A DNA stretch of 64,000 bases, taken from the NCBI GenBank assembly GCA_964593725.1, contig CAZQJS010000007.1:20828-84827 (forward strand), written 5' to 3'. Below, piece by piece: positions 53,386 to 62,222 of this stretch. This stretch comes from JAIOSM01 sp964593725. Lineage in GTDB: Bacteria; Desulfobacterota; Desulfobacteria; Desulfobacterales; Desulfobacteraceae. Numbering within the stretch: the stretch's first letter is position 1; the number at the start of each line of letters is the position of its first letter. The position numbers were made by a program, and so were the translations under genes. Under the pieces are notes generated by a model. The model saw only the letters and a list, made by a program, of their open reading frames with translations, was not told where the DNA came from and searched no databases.

Positions 53386-54507
53386 ATGAACTTTACAATT
53401 TATAAAGACAAAATTCTTGATGCTCTTTTTAAAATACAGGGTATTACAGGAAGAAACACAAACCTTGCAATCACATCTGATGTTTTAATCAATGTAACTG
53501 ATTCTGAATTGAGTATTACAGCAAACAATCTTGAAACTGTTTTTAAAGGAAAGTATAAAACCAAAGTAATCTCAGAAGGTATAATTTCAATCAATGCAAA
53601 CAAGTTCTATGAAATCATCAAGGAGTATCCTAACAATGAAATACCTGTAAAAGAGATAGAAAACAGATGGGTGGAAATAGGAGAAAAAGATACTGTATAT
53701 AATATTGTATCTTCAAACCATGAAAATTTCCCTGAAACACCTTTTATAGATAATATAGATTTTATTGAGGTGAATTGTTCAGACATAAGAAGGATGGTTG
53801 ATATAACAGCAGGAATAACATATCTTCCCGATGAAAAAAGAATGTACATGTTAGGCGTTCTATTGGAAAATATTGAGAATGAAAAAAAAATAAAAGTTGT
53901 TACAACTGATTCCAAAAGGCTTCACTGTTATGAATTTGATTATGAAGGAACAATAGAATTTCCAGAAAAAAATATATTAATTCCAAAAAAAGCATTTTCT
54001 GAACTTGGAAAATTTGTTGTTAATAAAGATGGAAAAGTAAAATTCGGCATAAAAGATAATCATATTATCCTTTCCAAGGATGATGAAACAATAATGATAA
54101 AAATGTTTGAAGGTGAATATCCCGATTATAAACAACTTATAGAAACGGAAAATTCAGCAGCCATTAATATAAAAAGAAACATTTTTTTTAATATGCTTAA
54201 AAGATTAACCATACTTACTTCAGAACAGTATAAAAGCATAAATCTCAAATTTAGTAACAATGAACTTATAGCAACAATAAATAATCCTGAAATAGGTGAT
54301 TTTAAAGATAAACTTGTCATAGAATATACAGGAAAAACAGTTGAGAGTGCATTTAATCCCAGATATTTTATGGAGGCAATAAAGGCAATAGAGAGTGAAA
54401 ATTTAATTATTTATATTAAAGATATGGAAAGCCCGTTTTTAATTAAAGGTTTAAATGATGATAAACTTATTTGTATAATAATGGCTATGAAAATATATGG
54501 AAGATAA
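53386..54507 (+). CDS. dnaN: DNA polymerase III beta subunit (sliding clamp)
   Basis: 373 residues, normal length, three clamp domains. MNFTIYKDKILDALFKIQGI is the usual opening, TAGITYLPDEKRMYMLGVLLE and VVTTDSKRLHCYEF mark domain 2, and the end IIMAMKI parallels the family's V-x-P-M-R-L tail. Codons are very AT-rich. It tethers polymerase III to DNA. It overlaps gyrB by 11 bases, with no recF between. Confidence 0.96.
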   Translation: MNFTIYKDKILDALFKIQGITGRNTNLAITSDVLINVTDSELSITANNLETVFKGKYKTKVISEGIISINANKFYEIIKEYPNNEIPVKEIENRWVEIGEKDTVYNIVSSNHENFPETPFIDNIDFIEVNCSDIRRMVDITAGITYLPDEKRMYMLGVLLENIENEKKIKVVTTDSKRLHCYEFDYEGTIEFPEKNILIPKKAFSELGKFVVNKDGKVKFGIKDNHIILSKDDETIMIKMFEGEYPDYKQLIETENSAAINIKRNIFFNMLKRLTILTSEQYKSINLKFSNNELIATINNPEIGDFKDKLVIEYTGKTVESAFNPRYFMEAIKAIESENLIIYIKDMESPFLIKGLNDDKLICIIMAMKIYGR

Positions 54508-56899
54508 AAAAGAGTATAATGCGGAAAGTATAACTATTCTCAAAGGTCTTGATGCTGTAAGAAAAAGACCTTCAATGTATATTGGAAATGTTGATAAGGA
54601 AGGTCTGCATCATCTGGTTTACGAGGTTGTGGATAATAGTATTGATGAAGCAATGGCAGGTTATTGTGATACTATTCTCATCAGCATCCATTCAGATAGA
54701 AGTATAAGTATTGAAGATAATGGACGGGGAATACCGGTTGAAATACATGAAGATGAGAATGTTCCTGCAGCGGAAATTGTATTGACAAAACTCCATGCAG
54801 GAGGAAAGTTTGATAAAGACAGTTATAAAGTTTCCGGCGGTCTCCATGGTGTTGGTATTTCTGTGGTAAATGCCCTGTCATCCGAACTTGAAATGAATAT
54901 CTATAAAAATGGTATTATTTATAATCAGAAATTTTCCAGGGGAGAAAAGATAACAGAGCTTACTGAAGTTGGTAAAACTGATAAAAACGGTACAAAAATA
55001 AGATTCAAACCTGATTTTACGGTAATGAATGAAAATGAGTTTGATTTTAAAACATTATCAAGGAGAATGAGAGAGCTTGCATTTTTAAATAAAAAAGTGA
55101 GAATTGTAATAGAGGATGAACAATCCCTTGAAAAGGAGAATTTTTATTATGAAGGAGGATTAATATCCTTTGTTGAATACTTAAACAGATCATGCACACC
55201 TCTCCATGAACCGATTTTAATAGAAGGAACAAAAAAAGATGTAACAGTAGAACTTGCAATTCAGTATAATGACACATTTAAAGAAAAATTATACTCCTTT
55301 GCCAACAATATAAGCACAGTGGAAGGAGGGTTCCATGTTTCAGGCTTTAAAGGCGCTTTAACCCGCTCAATTAATAATTATATATCGTCTGATAAAACAT
55401 CAAAAAACAAACAGGACATAAAACTGAGCGGCGATGACATGCGGGAGGGGCTCACTGCAATAGTATCGGTTAAAGTCATGGAACCTCAATTTGAGGGACA
55501 GACAAAAACAAAACTTGGTAATAATGAAGTTAAGGGTATTGTAGAATCCCTGGTAAATGAGAAACTAGGGCATTTCCTTGAAGAGAATCCAAAGGTTGCA
55601 AAAAAAATAATTTCAAAAGCTGTTGATGCAGCAAGGGCAAGGGATGCTGCAAAAAGGGCAAGGGAGCTTGCAAGGAAAAAAGGAACACTTATTGATTCAA
55701 CCCTGCCGGGAAAACTTGCAGAGTGCCAGTATGCAGACCCTGCTGAAAGGGAATTGTTTATTGTGGAGGGAGACTCTGCAGGTGGAAGTGCAAAACAGGG
55801 CCGGGATAGAAGATTCCAGGCAATATTGCCGCTAAAGGGTAAAATCCTTAATGTTGAAAAAGCAAGGATGGATAAAATATTAAGGAGTGAGGAAATAAGA
55901 AATCTCATTACTGTTCTTGGAACAGGAGTTGGAAAAGAAGAGTATGATATAGATAAAATAAGATACCATAAAGTCATAATCATGACCGATGCTGATGTTG
56001 ACGGTGCACATATAAGAACACTTCTTTTAACATTTTTCTACCGCCAGATGCCGGAGCTGATTCAAAAAGGATATCTTTATATAGCCCAGCCTCCCCTGTT
56101 CAGGGTAGGAAAGGGGAAAAGCGGGAAATATCTTAAAAATGAAAAAGAGTATAATGAATATCTGATAAAAAAAATATGTGACCAGAAAACTCTTTATAAG
56201 AACAATTCAGATCAGCAATATAGCAGTGAAGATCTCTATTTTTTCCTTGATAAACTCATAGACTATACCAATGCAGTGGAGCGCCTGAAAAAAAGAGAGT
56301 ATGATATTGATCTTTTAAAAATTTTAGTAAGTGGTAGTGTTAAAGATAAATCTTTCTTGGAAAATATGGATAATCTGAAACATTTAAAGCAGAGTATTGA
56401 AGAATATGGTTATAAAACAAAAGATATAGAATATGATGAAGAAAGAGAGATATATACACTTAAAGTAATGGATAAAAGGGAAGAAAAAATATTATTAAAA
56501 ATAGGAAAAAGTATTTTATCTTCCAATGATTATCAGATCATGATTAAAAGATATGAGAGTATGGAAGAGTTTAATAAACCGCCTTTTTTAGTATCATCCA
56601 GGAACGATATAAAACAAAATGCAATATCATTTACAGACATGGAAGATTTTTATAGTTATATGATAAAAGAGGCAAAAAAGGGCATAAATATTCAAAGATA
56701 TAAAGGCCTTGGTGAAATGAATGCTGACCAGCTCTGGGAGACAACCATGCTGCCGGAAAAAAGAAAACTTCTCAAGGTAAGATCAGAAGACATAGAAACC
56801 TCGGATGAAATTTTTAATCTTCTCATGGGAGAAGAGGTTGAGCCAAGAAGACATTTTATCCAGACCCATGCCCTGGAAGTTTCATCACTGGATTATTAA
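54497..56899 (+). CDS. gyrB: DNA gyrase subunit B
   Basis: 800 residues. GHKL ATPase domain (EVVDNSIDEAMAGYC, EDNGRGIPVEIHED, GLHGVGISVVNAL), transducer, TOPRIM (FIVEGDSAGGSAKQGRDR; MTDADVDGAHIRTLLLTF) and C-terminal IQRYKGLGEMNADQLWETTM. The length matches the long proteobacterial form with an extra tail-domain insertion. With GyrA it supercoils DNA. It starts inside the end of dnaN and is probably coupled to it. Confidence 0.98.
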   Translation: MEDKKEYNAESITILKGLDAVRKRPSMYIGNVDKEGLHHLVYEVVDNSIDEAMAGYCDTILISIHSDRSISIEDNGRGIPVEIHEDENVPAAEIVLTKLHAGGKFDKDSYKVSGGLHGVGISVVNALSSELEMNIYKNGIIYNQKFSRGEKITELTEVGKTDKNGTKIRFKPDFTVMNENEFDFKTLSRRMRELAFLNKKVRIVIEDEQSLEKENFYYEGGLISFVEYLNRSCTPLHEPILIEGTKKDVTVELAIQYNDTFKEKLYSFANNISTVEGGFHVSGFKGALTRSINNYISSDKTSKNKQDIKLSGDDMREGLTAIVSVKVMEPQFEGQTKTKLGNNEVKGIVESLVNEKLGHFLEENPKVAKKIISKAVDAARARDAAKRARELARKKGTLIDSTLPGKLAECQYADPAERELFIVEGDSAGGSAKQGRDRRFQAILPLKGKILNVEKARMDKILRSEEIRNLITVLGTGVGKEEYDIDKIRYHKVIIMTDADVDGAHIRTLLLTFFYRQMPELIQKGYLYIAQPPLFRVGKGKSGKYLKNEKEYNEYLIKKICDQKTLYKNNSDQQYSSEDLYFFLDKLIDYTNAVERLKKREYDIDLLKILVSGSVKDKSFLENMDNLKHLKQSIEEYGYKTKDIEYDEEREIYTLKVMDKREEKILLKIGKSILSSNDYQIMIKRYESMEEFNKPPFLVSSRNDIKQNAISFTDMEDFYSYMIKEAKKGINIQRYKGLGEMNADQLWETTMLPEKRKLLKVRSEDIETSDEIFNLLMGEEVEPRRHFIQTHALEVSSLDY

Positions 56900-56929
56900 A
56901 GAAAAAAATATAATTTTATAAAAACATGA

Positions 56930-58138
56930 TTATAAAGCTTTTATTTTTATTTCACCGGAAGCTTTTTTAATCTGTCTTACAGCCTGCCTTAATCTTTCTT
57001 CATTTTCCACAAGGGCAAGTCTTAAATAACCTTCTCCTTCTTCACTGAAACCTGTTCCGGGAGCAACGGCAACATTGGCTCTGTTCATAAGTTCAATGGC
57101 ATAGTCCATTGCACCCATTTTATTAAAAGGTTCAGGTATTTTTGCCCAGACAAACATTCCTGCTTTGGGTTTTTTTATATCCCAGCCAAGTCTAGCAAGG
57201 CCGTCACAAAGGGTATCCCTTCTTGACTGATAGATATTTGCAAGTTTTGGAATGGTATCATCACAATCCCGCAGGGCAATGATACCTGCAATCTGGATAG
57301 CAGAAAAAATTCCATAATCAAAATATCCCTTTATCTTTCCAAGGGCCTGGATTATTTCAGAATTTCCAACGCAATAACCAATTCTCCATCCAGCCATATT
57401 ATATGACTTTGAAAAGGAACCAAACTCCACTCCAACATCTTTTGCACCGTCAACTTCAAGGAAACTCGGTGCTTTATAACCATCAAAGGTGATTTTTGAG
57501 TAGGCAAAATCATTTACAACCATAAACTTAAATCTTTTGGCAAGCTTAACTATCTCTTTAAAAAGTTCAATTTCAGCCACAACACCTGTTGGATTATGGG
57601 GATAATTTATCATTAATACCTTGGGTCTTGGATAAAAGGATTCACACACAGTTATAATCCTGTTTAAAAATGTTTCATCCGGGCTTATGGGAATCCTTAC
57701 AACATTTGCACCGGCAATTACAGCAGCATAAATATGGATTGGAAAGGCAGGAGCAGGGACCAGTACGGAATCAGAAGGTCCCATAAGGGCAAGGCATAAA
57801 TGGGATATACCCTCTTTTGATCCTATGGTAAAATATGTTTCTGTTTCAGAATCAAGGTTAATATTATAGTGTCTGTTATAATATTTTGATATTTCAAGTT
57901 TCAGGTTTTTTATGCCTGATGATTCCGGATATCTATGGGTTTTAGGATTTTTTGCCGCGCTTATAAGTTTATCTATAACCGCATCTGGTGCAGGGTCTAA
58001 AGGGTTTCCCATTCCAAGATCAATAACATCATCACCTTTGCGCCTTTTATCCATTTTCATCTTGTTGATCATACCGAAAAGATAAGGCGGAAGCTGATCC
58101 ATTCGATTTGACAACCGTATAATACTCTCTTCCTTCAT
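56930..58138 (-). CDS. Class I/II aminotransferase, AlaC-like
   Basis: 402 residues, PLP fold type I. LGMGNPLDPAPDAV, TIGSKEGISHLCLALMGPSD, LVPAPAFPIHIYAAVIAGA, NYPHNPTGVVA and the PLP Lys in GSFSKSYNMAGWRIGYCVGN follow E. coli AlaC (glutamate-pyruvate aminotransferase) closely. It likely makes alanine, although aspartate-type or LL-diaminopimelate substrates cannot be excluded. GGAG precedes the ATG. Convergent with gyrB. Confidence 0.88.
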   Translation of the reverse strand: MKEESIIRLSNRMDQLPPYLFGMINKMKMDKRRKGDDVIDLGMGNPLDPAPDAVIDKLISAAKNPKTHRYPESSGIKNLKLEISKYYNRHYNINLDSETETYFTIGSKEGISHLCLALMGPSDSVLVPAPAFPIHIYAAVIAGANVVRIPISPDETFLNRIITVCESFYPRPKVLMINYPHNPTGVVAEIELFKEIVKLAKRFKFMVVNDFAYSKITFDGYKAPSFLEVDGAKDVGVEFGSFSKSYNMAGWRIGYCVGNSEIIQALGKIKGYFDYGIFSAIQIAGIIALRDCDDTIPKLANIYQSRRDTLCDGLARLGWDIKKPKAGMFVWAKIPEPFNKMGAMDYAIELMNRANVAVAPGTGFSEEGEGYLRLALVENEERLRQAVRQIKKASGEIKIKAL

Positions 58139-58213
58139 TTTAACTCCAATAATGTTTTATAAAAAAACAGATTAACCCAGAAACAGACTTAAGACAATAA
58201 TTAATAAAAAATT

Positions 58214-59419
58214 TTAACCTTTTATCACACCAAGGGGTTTTAATTTATGTAAAGGTTTAATCAGATCAAGTTCTGCTTTTATCACCTTATCAATATCCTT
58301 ATATGCCTGGGGTGCTTCTCCAAAATCAAACATTCCTTTGGATTTTCCTCTTTTTACCTTATTCCACCTGTCATATACAATTTCTTCCATGGCAGCATCA
58401 CACTCTTTTCTGGTTAATTTTAAAGTTGCCTGGAGCCTGCCCATGGAACGGCCTGCACCATGGGAGCAAGACATAAAAGAATCCGGATTTCCAAGCCCTT
58501 CCACCAGATATGAAGGAGCGCCCATAGACCCTGGAACAATTCCAGGTTCTCCTTTTTTAGCAGATGTTGCTCCTTTTCTGTGAACCCAGACATTTTTTTC
58601 AAAATGGTTTTCAAGGGAAGCATAATTATGGTGTATATTTATTTCATTTTCAAATTCAGCTTTTGGGAAAACAACAGAAAAAGAAGTCATAAATCTGTCC
58701 ATTATTCTTTTTCTGTTTTCCTTTGCATACATGAGAGCAAGATTCATATCTTTTATATAGTTCTGCCCTTCCGGTGTATCCACCGGTAAAAAAGCCAGCT
58801 CTTTCCCCGGGGTGTTTACACACCATTTTTTATTTAATTTAATTGCAATATCATTATAAAAACGTGCAATAACATTTCCTAAATGCCTTGACCCTGAATG
58901 GATCATTAACCATACCTTATCGTCATCTCCTGCCTGGATTTCAATAAAATGATTTCCACCGCCCAGGGTTCCAAGGTTTCTGTTTGCAAGTTTTTTAACA
59001 TGAACATTGAACCATCCCCTGCTGCTGTATGCTTCAATATCATCACCAAATCCTTCCCAGGACTGTTCTGTTTTATTTGGTTTTCCTTCTCCGCAGGGAA
59101 TAAACTTTTTAACAAGCATTGCAACCTGCCTGATATTTTTTTTATTTGTTTCCTGTACTGGTATACTGGTTTTAACAGACCCCATACCACAGCCAATATC
59201 AACCCCCACAGCATTGGGTATTACTGCATCCTTTAAAGCAACAACTCCGCCAATGGGCATTCCATAGCCAGGATGGCAGTCCGGCATCAGGGCAACATGG
59301 TGGAACACAACAGGATGCATTGCAAGATTTTCTGCCTGGTTCATGGCCATCTCTTCAACATTTTTACACCATGATTTTATATGAACCTTATATTTATCTT
59401 TATTTTTTACCCATTCCAT
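58214..59419 (-). CDS. rtcB: RNA-splicing ligase RtcB
   Basis: 401 residues. Metal and active-site residues are visible: VGVDIGCGMGS (Cys77), LGGGNHFIEIQ, HSGSRHLGNV, NIHHNYAS, and SCSHGAGRSMGRLQ, whose His (about 320) takes the GMP. It joins RNA 2',3'-cyclic phosphate (or 3'-phosphate) ends to 5'-OH ends, sealing cleaved tRNA anticodon loops and similar breaks. AAGGAA precedes the ATG. Last gene of the sigma-54 operon slipin-rtcA-rtcB. Confidence 0.97.
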   Translation of the reverse strand: MEWVKNKDKYKVHIKSWCKNVEEMAMNQAENLAMHPVVFHHVALMPDCHPGYGMPIGGVVALKDAVIPNAVGVDIGCGMGSVKTSIPVQETNKKNIRQVAMLVKKFIPCGEGKPNKTEQSWEGFGDDIEAYSSRGWFNVHVKKLANRNLGTLGGGNHFIEIQAGDDDKVWLMIHSGSRHLGNVIARFYNDIAIKLNKKWCVNTPGKELAFLPVDTPEGQNYIKDMNLALMYAKENRKRIMDRFMTSFSVVFPKAEFENEINIHHNYASLENHFEKNVWVHRKGATSAKKGEPGIVPGSMGAPSYLVEGLGNPDSFMSCSHGAGRSMGRLQATLKLTRKECDAAMEEIVYDRWNKVKRGKSKGMFDFGEAPQAYKDIDKVIKAELDLIKPLHKLKPLGVIKG

Positions 59420-59448
59420 TTTTAAAATTCCTTAAATTTTAAAATCTG

Positions 59449-60459
59449 TTATTTTATAATCTCAACTTCCCACTGATTTTTCTGTATCTCTTTATATGTA
59501 ATTTCAAGATCTAAAAATTTTTTAATTATATCTATATTTGTTCTGGTATGCCGGCTTAATTCAAGGGTAATAAATTTTCCTTTCCCTGCCATTGCCATGG
59601 GGATGAGCAGCTGGTCTGCCAGAAATTTTCCCACAGGTGCCCTGTTTTTAATGTAGTGTTTTGCTGAATTTACACATCTTTTTGCAACTTTTTCAGCAGA
59701 CACACCTTTTATACCAAAACCTGTAAAAACCTCGGTTATATATTTACTTTTAATTGTTAACATAAGAACATTACCAGGCCCTGGTGAGTTCTTAAGTTCA
59801 ACTTTTTCAAGGTTTTCCCATCCAAGATACTTTTTAACTGTTTTAAGCTCCCTTTCTGCAATACTGACAGGTATATTTGCAACACAGGCAACTGCCGATG
59901 TCTCAATTATATCCCCCCTTTTAATTATATTTATTGCCTTAAGGGGAGCAGGCTGTATATCCACACTGAATTTTCCCCCGCCTGCCGGATAAAAACCTGG
60001 TTTTTCAAGTATTGCGTTTATATCCGGCCCCATTTTGTTAACCACTTTTAAAAAGGAGTTGTTAAGGAATTCAAAGGGCGGTGCATAAGGATTGTGGGTA
60101 CCGCCCTCCAATATAATATGAGAACCTTTGTCACCCATTATCAATGCCGGCAGAACAGTTTGTAAAACCAGGGTGCAGCTGCCTGCACTTCCGATGGAAA
60201 AATTAAATCTGCCCGGCTTTATGGTTTCAGGTTGGAATATCAGAGAGTCAGAACCAATAAAATGACCTGTTACCAGTGCTTTTCCAACCTCAGCCGCTGC
60301 ATTAACACAAGTTAAATGTTGACGCATTAACCCCGGTTTTCCCCGGCCGGCCCTGATTTTGCTCATTGAAAAAGACCTTCCTGTAACCAGGGATAAAGCA
60401 AGGGAGGTTCTGAGGATTTGTCCGCCTCCCTCGCCAAAGGTACCATCTATTTCTATCAT
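59449..60459 (-). CDS. rtcA: RNA 3'-terminal phosphate cyclase
   Basis: About 336 residues from the ATG of MIEIDGTFGEGGGQILRTSL, eight bases after AAGGA. SIGSAGSCTLVLQTVLPAL, and near the end LLIPMAMAGKGKF then LELSRHTRTNIDIIKKFL with the likely adenylylated His, fit RtcA. It converts RNA 3'-phosphate to 2',3'-cyclic phosphate using ATP, making ends that RtcB can use. Thirty bases upstream of rtcB. Confidence 0.96.
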   Translation of the reverse strand: MIEIDGTFGEGGGQILRTSLALSLVTGRSFSMSKIRAGRGKPGLMRQHLTCVNAAAEVGKALVTGHFIGSDSLIFQPETIKPGRFNFSIGSAGSCTLVLQTVLPALIMGDKGSHIILEGGTHNPYAPPFEFLNNSFLKVVNKMGPDINAILEKPGFYPAGGGKFSVDIQPAPLKAINIIKRGDIIETSAVACVANIPVSIAERELKTVKKYLGWENLEKVELKNSPGPGNVLMLTIKSKYITEVFTGFGIKGVSAEKVAKRCVNSAKHYIKNRAPVGKFLADQLLIPMAMAGKGKFITLELSRHTRTNIDIIKKFLDLEITYKEIQKNQWEVEIIK

Positions 60460-60487
60460 AATTATTTCCTTCTGATTTTTAAACAAC

Positions 60488-61588
60488 TTACAATAAATTT
60501 ATAACTCTATCTGTAAGACCTTTTTCACCTAATACTACACTCATTTTTGAATTGGTAACAACCTTTTCAAGGATATCAAGTTCTCTTAACCGCATCAGAG
60601 TCGGGTTGTTTTCAAGCAGTCTTGCAGTATTTGCCTGACTTCGCATTGCTGCAGTTTCTTCTCTTCTCATGATCAGGTTAGCATCTGCTGCTTTTTTTGC
60701 TTCAATTACCTTATTCATAAGCTCTTTCATGTCTCCCGGCAGAATAATATCTCTTATTCCAAAACCACAAATTAAGAGACCAAACTGTTCAGCCTTCTCC
60801 TTAATGGCAGCTTCAAGCTCCTTTGCAACCTTATCTTTTTTATTTAAGAGAGAGTCATAATCTAAAGTTCCTACCACAGAGCGGAGAGCAAGCTGTGCTT
60901 CCCGGTAAACAGCCTGATTGTTGTCACTCACTGCTGTAACAGACTTTAAAGCATCAATCACTCGAAAACTTACAAGGGCATTTATTCTTAAACTTAACTT
61001 ATCTGATGTCAGAATTTCCTGCCCGGATATATCAAGAACATTCTCTCTCATATCAACATGGTAAAATTTAATTTTTGTCATTTGGTTCCAGAATAAATAC
61101 CGGCCTGGTGACAGGGTCTTTACATATTTCCCATCTTCAAAAAAAAGACAGCTGTATCCGTCAGAAACATTAACAATGGAGAGAAAATCACTGGCATTAT
61201 CATGGTTGATAATTTTATTCATTGCTTTATGTCTGAAACTTACATCATTAGCATCAATAACTTCAACTCTGACCTTTTTAAACTTTGTCCACAGGGCATA
61301 CAGACCAGGCCCAAGAATTTTTTCAAACCGTCCTTCAAACCACACAAGGGCACGCTGATGATCCTTAAGGTCTATTACCTGAGCCTCATCTTTCAGGACT
61401 CCTGATTTAACAATTAAATCAAGGCTTTCATGTTCAATCCATGGAGATCTCGTTGAAAGGATATCCACTTTTAAATTAAAAAACAGATCAATAAACCAGT
61501 ACCGCCCTTGATTTAAAAGCCCTTTAAATTCACCACCCTTAAAATAAAACCCTTTTTCATATGATCGGATTTTTTTTGTTTTAATCAT
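60488..61588 (-). CDS. SPFH/slipin-like protein of the RNA-repair operon, no membrane anchor
   Basis: About 366 residues; the ATG at 61588 follows GGAGG by five bases, and the ATG four codons earlier contains that site. The SPFH/band-7 domain covers about 155-310 (ILTSDKLSLRINALVSFRVIDA, YREAQLALRSVVGTLDYDSLL, FGLLICGFGIRDIILP). The first 150 residues hold three similar units with a Gly-x-x-x-x-x-L-x-x-G-x-Y core: FKGLLNQGRYW, FEKILGPGLYALW, YVKTLSPGRYLFW. Unlike usual slipins there is no N-terminal hydrophobic hairpin. Slipins occur next to rtc genes in other bacteria; the role in RNA repair is unknown. Confidence 0.85.
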   Translation of the reverse strand: MIKTKKIRSYEKGFYFKGGEFKGLLNQGRYWFIDLFFNLKVDILSTRSPWIEHESLDLIVKSGVLKDEAQVIDLKDHQRALVWFEGRFEKILGPGLYALWTKFKKVRVEVIDANDVSFRHKAMNKIINHDNASDFLSIVNVSDGYSCLFFEDGKYVKTLSPGRYLFWNQMTKIKFYHVDMRENVLDISGQEILTSDKLSLRINALVSFRVIDALKSVTAVSDNNQAVYREAQLALRSVVGTLDYDSLLNKKDKVAKELEAAIKEKAEQFGLLICGFGIRDIILPGDMKELMNKVIEAKKAADANLIMRREETAAMRSQANTARLLENNPTLMRLRELDILEKVVTNSKMSVVLGEKGLTDRVINLL

Positions 61589-62055
61589 CTTTACCTCCAT
61601 TTTAACCCCTAAGCTATTTTTTCATATGGCCAGGGTTGGGGTCTTGGGTAACATTTAAAAGTTTTTCCACACAAAACCTGCGGAGTATTATTTTGGTATT
61701 TGTTTTATCAATTTATACAAGCAATATTGATTACATCAAATATTCTCTCAAATACTTCATGGCATGGTTTTAAGTGCTGTTCATGAAAATTTAAACAAGA
61801 ACAAACCTTATTTTCTTTATTTTAATTATTCATAAACCAGTCAAACATTCATTTGCTTCCCCAAGACCAGTTAAAAGTTAAAAACATTAACCTGGAGCAG
61901 GATTTGAACCTGCGGCTGCCGTGTTAAAAACACGATGCTCTACCAACTGAGCTATCCTTTCTGACACCTGACCTTGTTAGAGTCCATGTCCGGTACACAC
62001 AATATTGACTGTTTGAATAAAGTGCGCCGCTGGCCCGGCAGTATCAGAATTTGTA
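61589..62055 (-). promoter_or_regulatory. Long leader of the slipin-rtcA-rtcB operon
   Basis: About 467 bases from the predicted sigma-54 start to the slipin ATG contain no credible gene except the tRNA-like element. A GC-rich patch (62022-62040) comes first. Downstream of the tRNA-like body, GGTCTTGGG (in the minus transcript, about 61859-61867) can pair with CCCAAGACC (about 61641-61649) over roughly 210 bases. The stretch between is AT-rich and unremarkable. Confidence 0.5.
61889..61961 (-). tRNA. tRNA-Lys(UUU)-like element with broken acceptor stem
   Basis: Read on minus, the body is a textbook tRNA: TA-GCTC-AGTTGGTA-GAGC (D arm), TCGTG-TTTTTAA-CACGG (anticodon arm, UUU), CAGCC, GCAGG-TTCAAAT-CCTGC (T arm). 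The outer ends do not fit: 5' GAAAGGA faces 3' TCCAGGT, so only the inner three pairs form (plus one G-U at the tip), and no CCA is encoded. It cannot be a normal tRNA-Lys. It lies in the leader of the sigma-54-driven rtc operon, about 95 bases after the promoter. It could be a tRNA mimic or a decayed tRNA. Confidence 0.7.
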
Positions 62056-62065
62056 ATTTATATAG

Positions 62066-62081
62066 AGCAATGGGCATACCA
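62066..62081 (-). promoter_or_regulatory. Sigma-54 promoter of the rtc operon
   Basis: On minus: TGGTATGCCCATTGCT, with GG and GC separated by exactly ten bases, close to the TGGCAC-N5-TTGCW consensus. RtcR, the sigma-54 activator, is encoded divergently 142 bases away, which is what such a promoter needs. Predicted start near 62055. Confidence 0.8.
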
Positions 62082-62158
62082 GTTAAAATAAAATAAGAGA
62101 TATTTTTTTTAACATATTGAAAACACGGGCTATTTTTTAAAAAACTAAAAATATATCC

Positions 62159-62186
62159 TTGACATATTTATAAAATACACTAAAAT
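62159..62186 (+). promoter_or_regulatory. Probable sigma-70 promoter of rtcR
   Basis: TTGACA (62159-62164), 16-base spacer, TAAAAT (62181-62186), 37 bases before the rtcR ATG, in a very AT-rich stretch. Confidence 0.5.
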
Positions 62187-62222
62187 AAATAGAAATATTT
62201 ATACATTTTTAGAAAATTTTAT

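Noticed and set aside
61889..61961. Ordinary functional tRNA-Lys gene
   Set aside because: Acceptor bases 1-4 do not pair with their partners beyond one terminal G-U, and the 3' end continues without CCA.
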